Below, piece by piece: positions 44,600-53,500 of a stretch of 64,000 nt of DNA; positions within the stretch are counted from its first letter, which is position 1, and the number at the start of each line of letters is the position of its first letter. A program made the position numbers and the translations under genes. The notes under the pieces are model-generated. The model saw only the letters and a list, made by a program, of their open reading frames with translations, ran no database searches and was not told the origin of the DNA. Source of the DNA: Sipunculus nudus (taxonomy: Eukaryota > Annelida > Sipuncula > Golfingiida > Sipunculidae); the NCBI GenBank assembly GCA_026874595.1, contig JAPPUL010000068.1, positions 1,749,001-1,813,000 on the forward strand. The letters are read 5' to 3'.

Positions 44600-46255
44600 G
44601 TGCTAAATGTAGTTGTGAATGAAGGAAGTAGATATATATTCATAACGGGAGGGGTAACATCTTCTTTAGGGAAGGGGATAGCAGCGTCGTCGATAGCGTG
44701 TTTGTTGGAAAGCCGAGGTTATAAGGTATCATTGCAAAAGATGGATCCTTATATAAATATAGATCCTGGAACGATGTCGCCCTATCAGCATGGGGAAGTA
44801 TACGTGACATCGGATGGAGCTGAGACGGATCTGGACATAGGGAATTATGAGAGATTCACAAGCGAGGTAGAATTGCTTAAAATAAACAGCGTAACGACAG
44901 GTCAAATATATCTTAGTGTGATAGAGCGAGAGAGGCGAGGAGAATATAAGGGACAAACAGTGCAGGTTATCCCGCATATAACAGATGAGATAAAGCTTAG
45001 GATAAAAAAGGTATCAGAGGCAAGCAAAGCAGATTTTGTAATAGTTGAGATAGGGGGGACGGTAGGCGATATAGAGAGCATACCATTTTTAGAAGCGATA
45101 AGACAATTATCTCATGAGCTTTTGCCTAAGGGTTCATTATTTATCCATTTAACTTTAATTCCCTTAATAGCATCAGCAGGGGAATATAAGACAAAGCCAA
45201 CGCAACATAGTGTAAAGGAGCTGCGCTCGCTGGGGATACGTCCTGATATATTACTTTGCCGAGTATCGAAGAAGATATCACACGAGATGAAAGAGAAGCT
45301 ATCGTTGTTTTGCGATGTTGATTATAATGCAGTGATACAGGCGCTAGACATAACCACAACAATATACGAGGTGCCGCTATTGTATAGTGAAGAAGGGCTT
45401 GATAAAGTAATATTAGATAAGTTTGGGATGGAGTGGGGGGAATGCGATTTAAGGCAGTGGAAGGAGTTGGTAAAGATAACAAAGCATCCAAAACACGAAG
45501 TAACAATAGCAGTAGTAGGCAAATATATAGATTTACAAGATGCCTATAAAAGCCTATACGCAGCTATCCAACATGGTGGCATATCAAATAATAGTGGAGT
45601 TAAGATAAAGCGAGTACATTCAGAGGAGCTAAGTGATGATATAGTGGATGGAACATTTAAAGGAGTAGATGGTATAATAATAGCAAGCGGGTTTGGCGAA
45701 AGAGGGATAGAGGGGAAGTTACTTGCCTGTACCTACGGGCGAGAGCAAGGCATCCCGACATTTGGGATATGCCTTGGGATGCAATGTATGGTAATAGAGT
45801 ATGCGCAAGAGGTATGTAAACTAAGTGGAGCAAACTCAACAGAATTTGATAAAGCAACAAGATATCCGGTAATAAGTCTTTTGGAGGAGCAGCAAGAGGT
45901 ATGGGAGCTTGGCGGGACAATGCGTCTTGGAGACTATGAAGCACGGTTAATAGATGAAGATAGTAAAGTCTACAAAGCCTATAAGGGAGCATATATAAAA
46001 GAGCGACACAGACACAGATACGAAGTTTCAAATAAGTATAGGGAGATATTGGATGAGTATGGTATGAAGGTGGTAGGAATACATGAGGCAAAAGATTTGG
46101 TTGAGGCGGTTGAGATAAAAGGACATGCTTGGTATATAGGCGTACAATATCATCCTGAATTTAAATCTAAGTTAAAGTCGGTACATCCCTTATTTAGTAG
46201 CTTTGTATGTGCAACGATAAAGTATAAAGAAAGGCTTTTGGTAGGAGGTAAGTAG
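44600..46255 (+). CDS. pyrG: CTP synthase
   Basis: 551 aa, GTG start at 44600. The N-terminal synthase domain has YIFITGGVTSSLGKG (residues 12-26). The glutaminase domain has the catalytic Cys391 in GICLGMQ and the catalytic His near YHPEF. It makes CTP from UTP and glutamine. It is followed 39 bp later by guaB3 and guaA, so a purine/pyrimidine triphosphate operon is likely. The sequence before the gene (44463-44490) contains a 14-bp tandem duplication. Confidence 0.96.
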   Translation: MLNVVVNEGSRYIFITGGVTSSLGKGIAASSIACLLESRGYKVSLQKMDPYINIDPGTMSPYQHGEVYVTSDGAETDLDIGNYERFTSEVELLKINSVTTGQIYLSVIERERRGEYKGQTVQVIPHITDEIKLRIKKVSEASKADFVIVEIGGTVGDIESIPFLEAIRQLSHELLPKGSLFIHLTLIPLIASAGEYKTKPTQHSVKELRSLGIRPDILLCRVSKKISHEMKEKLSLFCDVDYNAVIQALDITTTIYEVPLLYSEEGLDKVILDKFGMEWGECDLRQWKELVKITKHPKHEVTIAVVGKYIDLQDAYKSLYAAIQHGGISNNSGVKIKRVHSEELSDDIVDGTFKGVDGIIIASGFGERGIEGKLLACTYGREQGIPTFGICLGMQCMVIEYAQEVCKLSGANSTEFDKATRYPVISLLEEQQEVWELGGTMRLGDYEARLIDEDSKVYKAYKGAYIKERHRHRYEVSNKYREILDEYGMKVVGIHEAKDLVEAVEIKGHAWYIGVQYHPEFKSKLKSVHPLFSSFVCATIKYKERLLVGGK

Positions 46256-46294
46256 CAATAGATTAGAAACAAAAAGGAAAAAGAGGAGTAAAAA

Positions 46295-47458
46295 ATGGGC
46301 ATATGGATAGGGATGGGTAGGAAGGCACGTCAAACATATGGCTTTGATGATGTAGCATTGGTTCCAGGTAAGATAACTTTGGATCCGGATGATGTAGATA
46401 TAAGTTTTAAGATACGTGATATAGAGCTTAAGATACCGATAATAGCCTCGGCAATGGATGGAGTAGTAGACAGTAATTTTGCGATACGGATGGGTGAACT
46501 TGGCGGTCTTGCAGTATTAAACCTAGAAGGGATATATACCAAATACGAGAATCCTGAAGCTGAACTTGAAAAGATAATATCAAGTCCAAAGGGGAAAGTA
46601 ACGAATGTCTTACAAGAAATATACAAAGAGCCGGTAAAATATGAATTAATAGAAAAGCGAATAAAGCAGATAAAGTCAAAAGGTGTTATAGCGGCAGTAT
46701 CATCGACTCCACCTAACGCAGAACGTTATGGAGAGGTAGCGTTATCGTCAGGAGTAGATATATTCGTGGTGCAATCGACAGTAACAACAGCAAGACATTA
46801 TTCAAAGCAGTATGAGAATTTAGATTTTGGTAAATTTTGTAAGCTGATGGGAAGAGTACCTGTCATAGTAGGTAACACAGTAAGTTACGAAGCGGCATTT
46901 GAGCTTATGGAATGTGGAATAGATGGTATTTTAATAGGAGTTGGACCTGGGGCAGCCTGTACAACCCGAGAAGTATTAGGGATAGGAGTTCCGCAGATAA
47001 CGGCAACAGCAGATGCAGCATTTGCAAGAGATGCATATTATAAGAAGCACGGACGATATGTACCTGTAATAACAGATGGTGGGATGCGCGGGGGAGGAGA
47101 TATATGTAAGGCAGTGGCATCGGGAGCAGATGGTGTAATGATAGGCTCAGCATTTGCGCGAGCAAAAGAATCACCTGGTAAGGGTTTTCATTGGGGGATG
47201 GCAACACCCAGCATATTACTACCTCGTGGCACTCGAATAGAAGTAGGAGTAAAGGGTAGTTTAGAGGAGATATTGTATGGTCCGACAAGATATGACGATG
47301 GGAGTCAAAACCTGGTGGGAGCACTTAAAACGTCTATGGGTAATTGCGGAGCAGCAAACATATCCGAGATGCAAGCAAGCGAATTAATAGTAGCATATAG
47401 TATAAGGACAGAAGGTAAAGGCCATCAGAGGGCCCAATCCGTGGGTATGGGCAAGTAG
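46295..47458 (+). CDS. guaB3: GuaB3-family IMP dehydrogenase, no CBS domains
   Basis: 387 aa, shorter than classical GuaB (about 485 aa) because the regulatory CBS pair is absent. The sequence begins MGRKARQTYGFDDVALVPG and has IIASAMDGVVD, the catalytic Cys222 loop GPGAACTTREVLG, and the NAD/IMP site GGMRGGGDICKAVASGADGVMIG. This is the pattern of the GuaB3 family of cyanobacteria and actinobacteria, where the enzyme oxidises IMP to XMP. Its place directly before guaA supports a role in GMP synthesis. No second guaB is in the window. Ribosome site AGAGG. Confidence 0.88.
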   Translation: MGIWIGMGRKARQTYGFDDVALVPGKITLDPDDVDISFKIRDIELKIPIIASAMDGVVDSNFAIRMGELGGLAVLNLEGIYTKYENPEAELEKIISSPKGKVTNVLQEIYKEPVKYELIEKRIKQIKSKGVIAAVSSTPPNAERYGEVALSSGVDIFVVQSTVTTARHYSKQYENLDFGKFCKLMGRVPVIVGNTVSYEAAFELMECGIDGILIGVGPGAACTTREVLGIGVPQITATADAAFARDAYYKKHGRYVPVITDGGMRGGGDICKAVASGADGVMIGSAFARAKESPGKGFHWGMATPSILLPRGTRIEVGVKGSLEEILYGPTRYDDGSQNLVGALKTSMGNCGAANISEMQASELIVAYSIRTEGKGHQRAQSVGMGK

Positions 47459-47537
47459 TTTTTTTTATAATAGAGGTAGGATCCAGTAAGTAGGTACTAG
47501 TAGATATAAGCTATTATAAGGTAAGGATGTAAAAAGG

Positions 47538-49106
47538 GTGAAAAGACAGACAGTATCAATACTTGATTTTGGTTCACAATATACAAAATTAATAGCACGC
47601 AAAGTCCGGGAACAAAGAGTGTATTGTGAAATATTGTCATATAAGACGAGATTAAAAGAGCTTAAGAGTAAGAATACAAAGGCAGTGATATTATCAGGCG
47701 GTCCTCAAAGCGTATATATGGATGGTGGCAAATATGAGAATATAAAAGAGATACTAGGTTCAAAACTGCCAATACTTGGAATATGTTACGGGATGCAAGT
47801 GGTAGTAGATTTACTTGGAGGAGAAGTAAATAGAGGGGATAAGGGAGGAGAGTACGGGAAAGCACATTTAGAGATTGTTGGTGGAGGAGGGAATGGAGGT
47901 GGAGATAAATTCTTCTTAGGAGTATCTGATGGTTCTATGGTATGGATGAGTCATGGAGATAGCGTAAGAAGGCTTCCCGCTGGCTTTCGTTGTATAGGCA
48001 AGACAAAAGATACAAAGTACGCAGCAATAGTAAAGACCGACGATAAAGCTCAAATATATTGTTTACAGTTTCATCCGGAAGTAATGCATACCGAATATGG
48101 GGAGAGGATGCTTAAAAACTTTTTATATGAAATAAGCATGTTAAGTGGCACTTGGACGGAGCGCTCGTGTATAGAGGAGATACTTGAGCGTATACGTGCT
48201 GAGATAGGGGATGAGGAGGTAGTATGCGGGTTAAGCGGAGGGGTTGACTCAGCGGTAGCAGCACTTCTAATAAATAAGGCAATAGGCAACAAATTAAATT
48301 GTATCTTTGTGGATAATGGACTTTTGCGTGAGGGAGAGAGGGAGGGAGTAGTTATGCTATTTGAAGATCATTTTAAAATAAAGCTTAATATCATAAAAGC
48401 AGAAGAAAGATTTTTAAAAAAGCTTGAAGGGATAGAGGATCCTGAGGAAAAGCGAAAGCGGATAGGACATGAATTCATAAGGATATTTGAGGAAGCAGCG
48501 AAGAGACTAGGCGGAGCAAATGTTTTAGTACAAGGGACTTTATACCCGGACATAATAGAGAGCTCATTACCAAACAACCCATCGGAAGTGATAAAGTCGC
48601 ATCATAATGTAGGCGGGCTTCCGAAGGTAATGGATTTCAAGATAGTCGAACCGTTAAAGGAACTATTTAAAGACGAGGTAAGAAAGATAGGAGAAGAGCT
48701 TGGCTTGCCGATAGAGTGGGTATGGCGTCATCCGTTTCCGGGACCAGGACTTGCCATACGAGTTATAGGAGAGGTAACAAAGTCCCGACTTAAGATACTT
48801 AGGTTATCCGACAAGATATTGCTTGAGGAGATAAAAGAGGCTGGGTTATATGATAAGATATGGCAAGCGTTTGCGGTATTATTGCCGGTAAAGACAGTTG
48901 GGGTTATGGGAGATAAGAGGACTTATGATAATGTTATAGGAATAAGATGTGTAAATAGTAAAGACGGTATGACAGCGAATTGGTATGTATTTCCACCGGA
49001 TGTACTTGGCAGAATATCAAGTCGTATAATAAACGAGGTATATGGAGTAAACCGCGTTGTGTATGATGTAACCTCTAAACCTCCTGGAACGATAGAATGG
49101 GAGTAG
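47538..49106 (+). CDS. guaA: GMP synthase (glutamine-hydrolysing)
   Basis: 522 aa, GTG start at 47538. The class I glutaminase domain has Cys83 in GICYGMQ and FHPEV. The ATP-pyrophosphatase domain has the P-loop GLSGGVDSAVA. The C-terminal dimerisation domain ends in PPGTIEWE, as in nearly all GuaA. It converts XMP to GMP using the product of the preceding gene. It converges with a minus-strand lipoprotein gene nine bases away, with no visible terminator. Confidence 0.96.
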   Translation: MKRQTVSILDFGSQYTKLIARKVREQRVYCEILSYKTRLKELKSKNTKAVILSGGPQSVYMDGGKYENIKEILGSKLPILGICYGMQVVVDLLGGEVNRGDKGGEYGKAHLEIVGGGGNGGGDKFFLGVSDGSMVWMSHGDSVRRLPAGFRCIGKTKDTKYAAIVKTDDKAQIYCLQFHPEVMHTEYGERMLKNFLYEISMLSGTWTERSCIEEILERIRAEIGDEEVVCGLSGGVDSAVAALLINKAIGNKLNCIFVDNGLLREGEREGVVMLFEDHFKIKLNIIKAEERFLKKLEGIEDPEEKRKRIGHEFIRIFEEAAKRLGGANVLVQGTLYPDIIESSLPNNPSEVIKSHHNVGGLPKVMDFKIVEPLKELFKDEVRKIGEELGLPIEWVWRHPFPGPGLAIRVIGEVTKSRLKILRLSDKILLEEIKEAGLYDKIWQAFAVLLPVKTVGVMGDKRTYDNVIGIRCVNSKDGMTANWYVFPPDVLGRISSRIINEVYGVNRVVYDVTSKPPGTIEWE

Positions 49107-49115
49107 GATTTATTA

Positions 49116-49679
49116 TTAGTTAGAGTTTTTAGGATTCTTGAGGTTTTTGGAGTTCTTGGAGTTAGTGAAAGACTCTTTAATTTTGCCATTATCATAAAGA
49201 ACTCGTTTAATGGGCCTACGGGTCTTATCAAAAGTGACCCACCAACCACTCTTAATTTTGCTATCTTTAAAACGCTGGATTTCAATTAATGTTTTGTCAT
49301 CAGAGGAATAAATGTATTCGGTACGAAAAACGATTTTGGTATCTTTTAGTAAAAGCTCTCTAATTTTGTTATTGAGTTTGTTATAGAATATAGTATTTCT
49401 AATAGAGCCATCGTCGTTATATGAAAATGTTTTATACCAAATGAGTCTGCCACGCTTATAAAACTCTTCTTTAGTACGTCTTTTAGTACTTTGAATAGTA
49501 AAGACCTTAAAATATTGCGAAGAGGAATTTAAATCAGTTAGTTTAAGAGGTCCAACTTGATTTTCCTTAGAATAATACTTAACGGTACGATAATCCAAGT
49601 TTAGATTATCTCCAACATTACTTTTGTCAGAAGAGCAAGAGAATATAAATATAGAAATAATAATTAATAATAAATGCAA
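49116..49679 (-). CDS. lipoprotein with repeated beta-hairpin motifs
   Basis: 187 aa. The signal is residues 1-14 with lipobox FIFSC15. The mature protein is rich in short Tyr/Lys/Thr beta strands with alternating patterns (YYSKENQ, GRLIWYKTFSYNDDGSIRNTIFYN, RTEYIYSSDDKTLIEIQRF), like MORN/YwqK-type antitoxin-fold repeats. The C-terminus is a Lys-Asn tandem (NSKNSKNLKNPKNSN). No function known. It resembles the protein at 50059-50934 in its FKVF.../GRLI phrase order, so the two are probably paralogues facing away from each other. Confidence 0.7.
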   Translation of the reverse strand: MHLLLIIISIFIFSCSSDKSNVGDNLNLDYRTVKYYSKENQVGPLKLTDLNSSSQYFKVFTIQSTKRRTKEEFYKRGRLIWYKTFSYNDDGSIRNTIFYNKLNNKIRELLLKDTKIVFRTEYIYSSDDKTLIEIQRFKDSKIKSGWWVTFDKTRRPIKRVLYDNGKIKESFTNSKNSKNLKNPKNSN

Positions 49680-50058
49680 ATCGCCTCCATAAAATAAGTA
49701 TATAATAAATCGTTAAGAATTATTTATAGCAAGTTCAGAATTATTATACTAAACCAATTGTCTTTTTCTTAATTAAAGAAAGATAAAAAGGCAATATATA
49801 TATAAACACGATATATAAAAAATATTAAGATAATATTATTTGTTGCAAATATAGTTAAGATAAAAGTAAAAGTTAGCTTATTATTATGTAGTAAAATCCC
49901 TCAAAATACTAATACTTGTAGTAATATAAAAAATATAAAAAATCAAAAAAAGGGTAAATATAGCCGAGGAATAGGTTATAAGAAAAAGCAGGATATTATA
50001 AAATAATTTATAAGGCATGCTATACCAAAAACATAATAATGGAGTAATAAAAGATAAA
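49680..50058. other. divergent AT-rich intergenic region
   Basis: About 380 bp between two divergent exported-protein genes, with long AT runs (ATATATATATAAACACGATATATAAAAA near 49795-49821). It must hold promoters for both, but I cannot place boxes with confidence. Confidence 0.5.
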
Positions 50059-50934
50059 ATGTTAAAGAAGCTATTAGTTATAAAGATTTTATTGGTAGTG
50101 CTTTTGCTTGTAGTATATAAAATATACGGACAAGGGCGAGTGGACATATTAGATTATCAATATGGGACAGAGAAGTTTTATAAGGCTAAAGAGAATTATT
50201 TGTATAAGGTATCAGATTTTAATGCAACAGATGAGATAAAGAAAGAAGAGCTTGAGAAATCAAAAGCCTATTTCCGAGTATTTTACGATGATGAGGGACG
50301 AGTAATATCCTCAGGTTACTACACGAGGGAATATGATGGAGATAAAGGAGTAGAACTAGTAAAGTTAACGCAATACGTAAACGCGCAAAACTTACCCTAC
50401 TACGTAGTTAGGTATGAATATAATTTTCTTGAGACGCCAACATTGGTAAGTGAGAAGTATTATAAAGGGCTAACAGGGCGAGTAATAAGCTATAATAGAT
50501 ATAGCTGGGATGAAAAGACACAGAATTTAAAGAGGGTAGAAAAGTATGGAAATAATATATATTCAAATGAGATGGAACTTACGGGGTCATATAATTTGAT
50601 ATGGAAAGGGAAAGATGTATTGTCACGGATAATATTTTATGATGATTCAAATAAGAAGATAGAGCAATATACTTTTGGAGATGATTTTAAGCCCCAAAAT
50701 ATATTACGAGAAGTAGATAGACAAAATATGAGTATAGGAAACAATCAAATATATATAGGACATATAAGTCGCTACGAAAGATATGAACCAAACACAACAA
50801 ACATTTTATACTACATTTTATATAAGAGGGAAGGGGAGGGTTTACGCGAAGAGAAATATAACCCAGACAGGACCTTATTACACGAAAAGTTTTACAAATT
50901 CTTTAAAGCAGAAGAGGAAGAAGAGCTTAAGTAG
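50059..50934 (+). CDS. exported protein of unknown function, beta-repeat type
   Basis: 291 aa from ATG 50059; an earlier in-frame ATG at 50017 would place 14 polar residues before the signal peptide, so I prefer 50059. Signal peptide about residues 3-25 (LLVVLLLVVYKIYGQG). The mature part is acidic and Tyr-rich with repeated strands: YFRVFYDDEGRVISSGYYT, YVVRYEYNF, RVISYNRYSW and RIIFYDD. It resembles repeat proteins of the YD/MORN kind and the lipoprotein on the other side of the divergent promoter. Function not recognised. Confidence 0.7.
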   Translation: MLKKLLVIKILLVVLLLVVYKIYGQGRVDILDYQYGTEKFYKAKENYLYKVSDFNATDEIKKEELEKSKAYFRVFYDDEGRVISSGYYTREYDGDKGVELVKLTQYVNAQNLPYYVVRYEYNFLETPTLVSEKYYKGLTGRVISYNRYSWDEKTQNLKRVEKYGNNIYSNEMELTGSYNLIWKGKDVLSRIIFYDDSNKKIEQYTFGDDFKPQNILREVDRQNMSIGNNQIYIGHISRYERYEPNTTNILYYILYKREGEGLREEKYNPDRTLLHEKFYKFFKAEEEEELK

Positions 50935-51159
50935 AAGCCTATAGTGGAATGAACATATGAATGAGCATATCTAATAAAAAGTCTAATCTTAAAGAACAGC
51001 AAAAGAGATTTAAAGAAAGGCAATATTTTGGTAAATAAAATGTTGTTATATTAGTTTGAAAAAGGAAAAATATATATATAATAAATATAAAACTGCTGTT
51101 CTTTATTATTAAATATTAAAAGAAAAATTACATCCTAAAAAAGATAAGATCATAATGTT

Positions 51160-52143
51160 ATGAATAATGCTATGAAAGGAAAAGAATATCTTGGAAAGAC
51201 AAGGGATATAGAGTCAGCGAAAATAATATACGTAGTGATAATATTTGGTGTTTTTTTATACATATTAGTTTTAAATGTATACGGGGAAGGATATAGGTCT
51301 AGTTATAATAGAAATCTTAAAGAAATAGATAACAAAGCTGCTGAGAGTAATTTTGCATATGCCTTAAGGAGATATAAGCGTGGTTCAATTTATCTAAAAC
51401 GAGCAGCAGTACAAACACTAGGTAAGTATAAAAATCTTTTAGGGATAAAAGTATTAATAGAAGCGTTAGGGCACAGAGATTATGAAGTAAGTTATTATGC
51501 AAAAGAATCGCTAATAGGCTTATCAAGCTATGCCTATGTAGAGGTATACAAAGCGCTTGAACTTAGAAGAAACAGGAGTAGAAACGAGAAAAGGAAGCAG
51601 AAGTTAATAGAGGTTTTGGGAGGGATAGGAGATAGGCGTTGCACGGGGTTAATATTAAAGATACTCTCGGAGTCTAAATCTGGGCCAACCCGTTTATCTT
51701 GTATAAAGACACTAGGCTTACTAAATGCAGAGGGTTCTATAGATAGGATAATAGAGAGTATGCAAAGCGATGCTGATTGGCAGGTACGAGCAGAAAGCGC
51801 AAAGGTATTGGGTAAGATAAAAGCGTATGAGTCTATAAAGCCCCTATTGGAGGTATTAGAAGATAGTAATAACTTTGTAAAACTTAACGTTGTATGGAGT
51901 TTAGGCAAGCTAAAGAGTGTAGAGTCAGTTCCCTACCTGATAAAGTATTTGGGAAAAGGAAATAGCGAAGTACGTGAGACGGTAGCATGGGCACTTGGGA
52001 TGATAGGAGACAAGCGAGCGGTAAAGCCACTACTCTATACATTGTTCAAAGATCCTAGTTTATCAGTAAGACGAGAGTCACGTCTTGCGTTGCTGTCCTT
52101 TGGTTATAGCAGTGAGGATTTGGATGAGGTATATGGCAGATAA
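51160..52143 (+). CDS. HEAT-repeat protein, membrane-anchored
   Basis: 327 aa. One hydrophobic segment (about residues 22-40) serves as anchor or signal. From about 75 to the end come helical HEAT/PBS-lyase-type repeats: AAVQTLGKYKNLLGIKVLIEAL, CIKTLGLLNAEGSIDRIIES, VRAESAKVLGKIKAYESIKPLLEVL, VVWSLGKLKSVESVPYLIKYL and VAWALGMIGDKRAVKPLL. Such repeats make a protein-binding solenoid; partner unknown. The gene stands between the exported beta-repeat protein and dxr. Confidence 0.82.
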   Translation: MNNAMKGKEYLGKTRDIESAKIIYVVIIFGVFLYILVLNVYGEGYRSSYNRNLKEIDNKAAESNFAYALRRYKRGSIYLKRAAVQTLGKYKNLLGIKVLIEALGHRDYEVSYYAKESLIGLSSYAYVEVYKALELRRNRSRNEKRKQKLIEVLGGIGDRRCTGLILKILSESKSGPTRLSCIKTLGLLNAEGSIDRIIESMQSDADWQVRAESAKVLGKIKAYESIKPLLEVLEDSNNFVKLNVVWSLGKLKSVESVPYLIKYLGKGNSEVRETVAWALGMIGDKRAVKPLLYTLFKDPSLSVRRESRLALLSFGYSSEDLDEVYGR

Positions 52144-52265
52144 GAATTATAATGTAGAGTAAAAGAGTTAGATTGTCTTTTTAAAGCTAAGGAATTATCT
52201 TTAAGACTTATTTATGGGTAAAGTATTAGGTGTAAGAAACTAGTAAATTGGGAAGAAGAATAAAA

Positions 52266-53438
52266 TTGAAAGATATAGTAATATTGGGGAGTACAGGTTC
52301 AATAGGTCGTAACACAGTTGAAGTAGTTTTATCAAATCGCAATTTGTTTAAGGTAGGAGGCTTAAGTACGAATAAAAACATAGAAGAGCTTTCGCGACAG
52401 GTTGAGCTATTAAAACCTGAAGAGGTGGTAATATGTGATGAGATGGCGTATGAGTCTTTTATGCAGCGAGAGATATCGAAGGGAGTTAAAGTTCATGTAG
52501 GAAAGGAGAATCTAGTTAACTTAGCTTGTAAGGGAGGAGTAGATTTAATAGTTAATGCGCTTATGGGGTTTGTAGGATTTATGCCTACGGTGGAAGGGAT
52601 AAAGCAAGGAAAAGACATAGCCATAGCAAATAAAGAATCGATAATAGTGGGAAATGGGCTTATACCAGGTCTTGCAAAGCGTTATGGTGTTAATTTGATA
52701 CCAGTAGATAGTGAACATAATGCAATATTATTTTTATTGGAGCTTAGAAAGCAAGCCGATGTAAAGAAGCTTTTAATAACGGCATCAGGGGGACCATTTA
52801 GAGAACATACAAAATCTGAGCTTGAGCATGTCACAGTGAAGGAGGCACTAAAACATCCTACATGGGAAATGGGAGATAAGATAACAATAGACAGTGCAAC
52901 ATTGATTAATAAAGGGTTTGAAGTACTTGAGGCGCATTATTTATTTGGCTTTGAACTTGAAGATATAGAAGTAGTAATACATAAAGAGTCAATAATCCAT
53001 TCAATGGTACAGACGGTAGATGGTAGTATATATGCGCAGCTTGGGATGTCAGATATGCGAATACCTATCCAAAATGCGATGACATATCCAGATATTATTG
53101 AGAATGAGTATAAGCGTCTTAATTTAGTAGAGATAGGGAGTTTAAATTTTTCAAAACCAGATTATGAGAGATTCCCGTTATTAAAGAAGGCCTACGAGGT
53201 AGGACATAAAGGAGGGATAATGCCGACCTTATTTAATGCAAGTAACGAGGTATCAGTCAAGGCTTTTTTAGATGGACAGATAAGGTATAAAGATATAAAC
53301 CTGGTGGTAAGTGATAGCCTAAAAGGAGTAACAAATGTATTAAATCCTGATATAGAGGATATATTAAAAGCAGATTATGCGGGGCGGGAGCGGGCGTTGG
53401 AACTAATAAAGAGTAAGAGTAAGCTGGTAAAGAAATGA
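52266..53438 (+). CDS. dxr: 1-deoxy-D-xylulose 5-phosphate reductoisomerase
   Basis: 390 aa from the TTG at 52266, preceded by GGAAGAAG; an earlier TTG at 52248 is in frame but without a ribosome site. It has NADPH-binding ILGSTGSIGRNTVEV at the very start, the active-site PVDSEHNAI, ASGGPF and EVLEAHYLF, with metal and substrate contacts. It makes 2-C-methyl-D-erythritol 4-phosphate, the second step of the MEP isoprenoid pathway. It ends with TGA and is followed by rseP after 62 bp, a common pairing in bacteria. Confidence 0.94.
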   Translation: MKDIVILGSTGSIGRNTVEVVLSNRNLFKVGGLSTNKNIEELSRQVELLKPEEVVICDEMAYESFMQREISKGVKVHVGKENLVNLACKGGVDLIVNALMGFVGFMPTVEGIKQGKDIAIANKESIIVGNGLIPGLAKRYGVNLIPVDSEHNAILFLLELRKQADVKKLLITASGGPFREHTKSELEHVTVKEALKHPTWEMGDKITIDSATLINKGFEVLEAHYLFGFELEDIEVVIHKESIIHSMVQTVDGSIYAQLGMSDMRIPIQNAMTYPDIIENEYKRLNLVEIGSLNFSKPDYERFPLLKKAYEVGHKGGIMPTLFNASNEVSVKAFLDGQIRYKDINLVVSDSLKGVTNVLNPDIEDILKADYAGRERALELIKSKSKLVKK

Positions 53439-53500
53439 TTATAGTGAAGATAGAGTATAAAATGATAAAAAAACTAAAGAAGTAAAGTAGGAGAAAAAGG

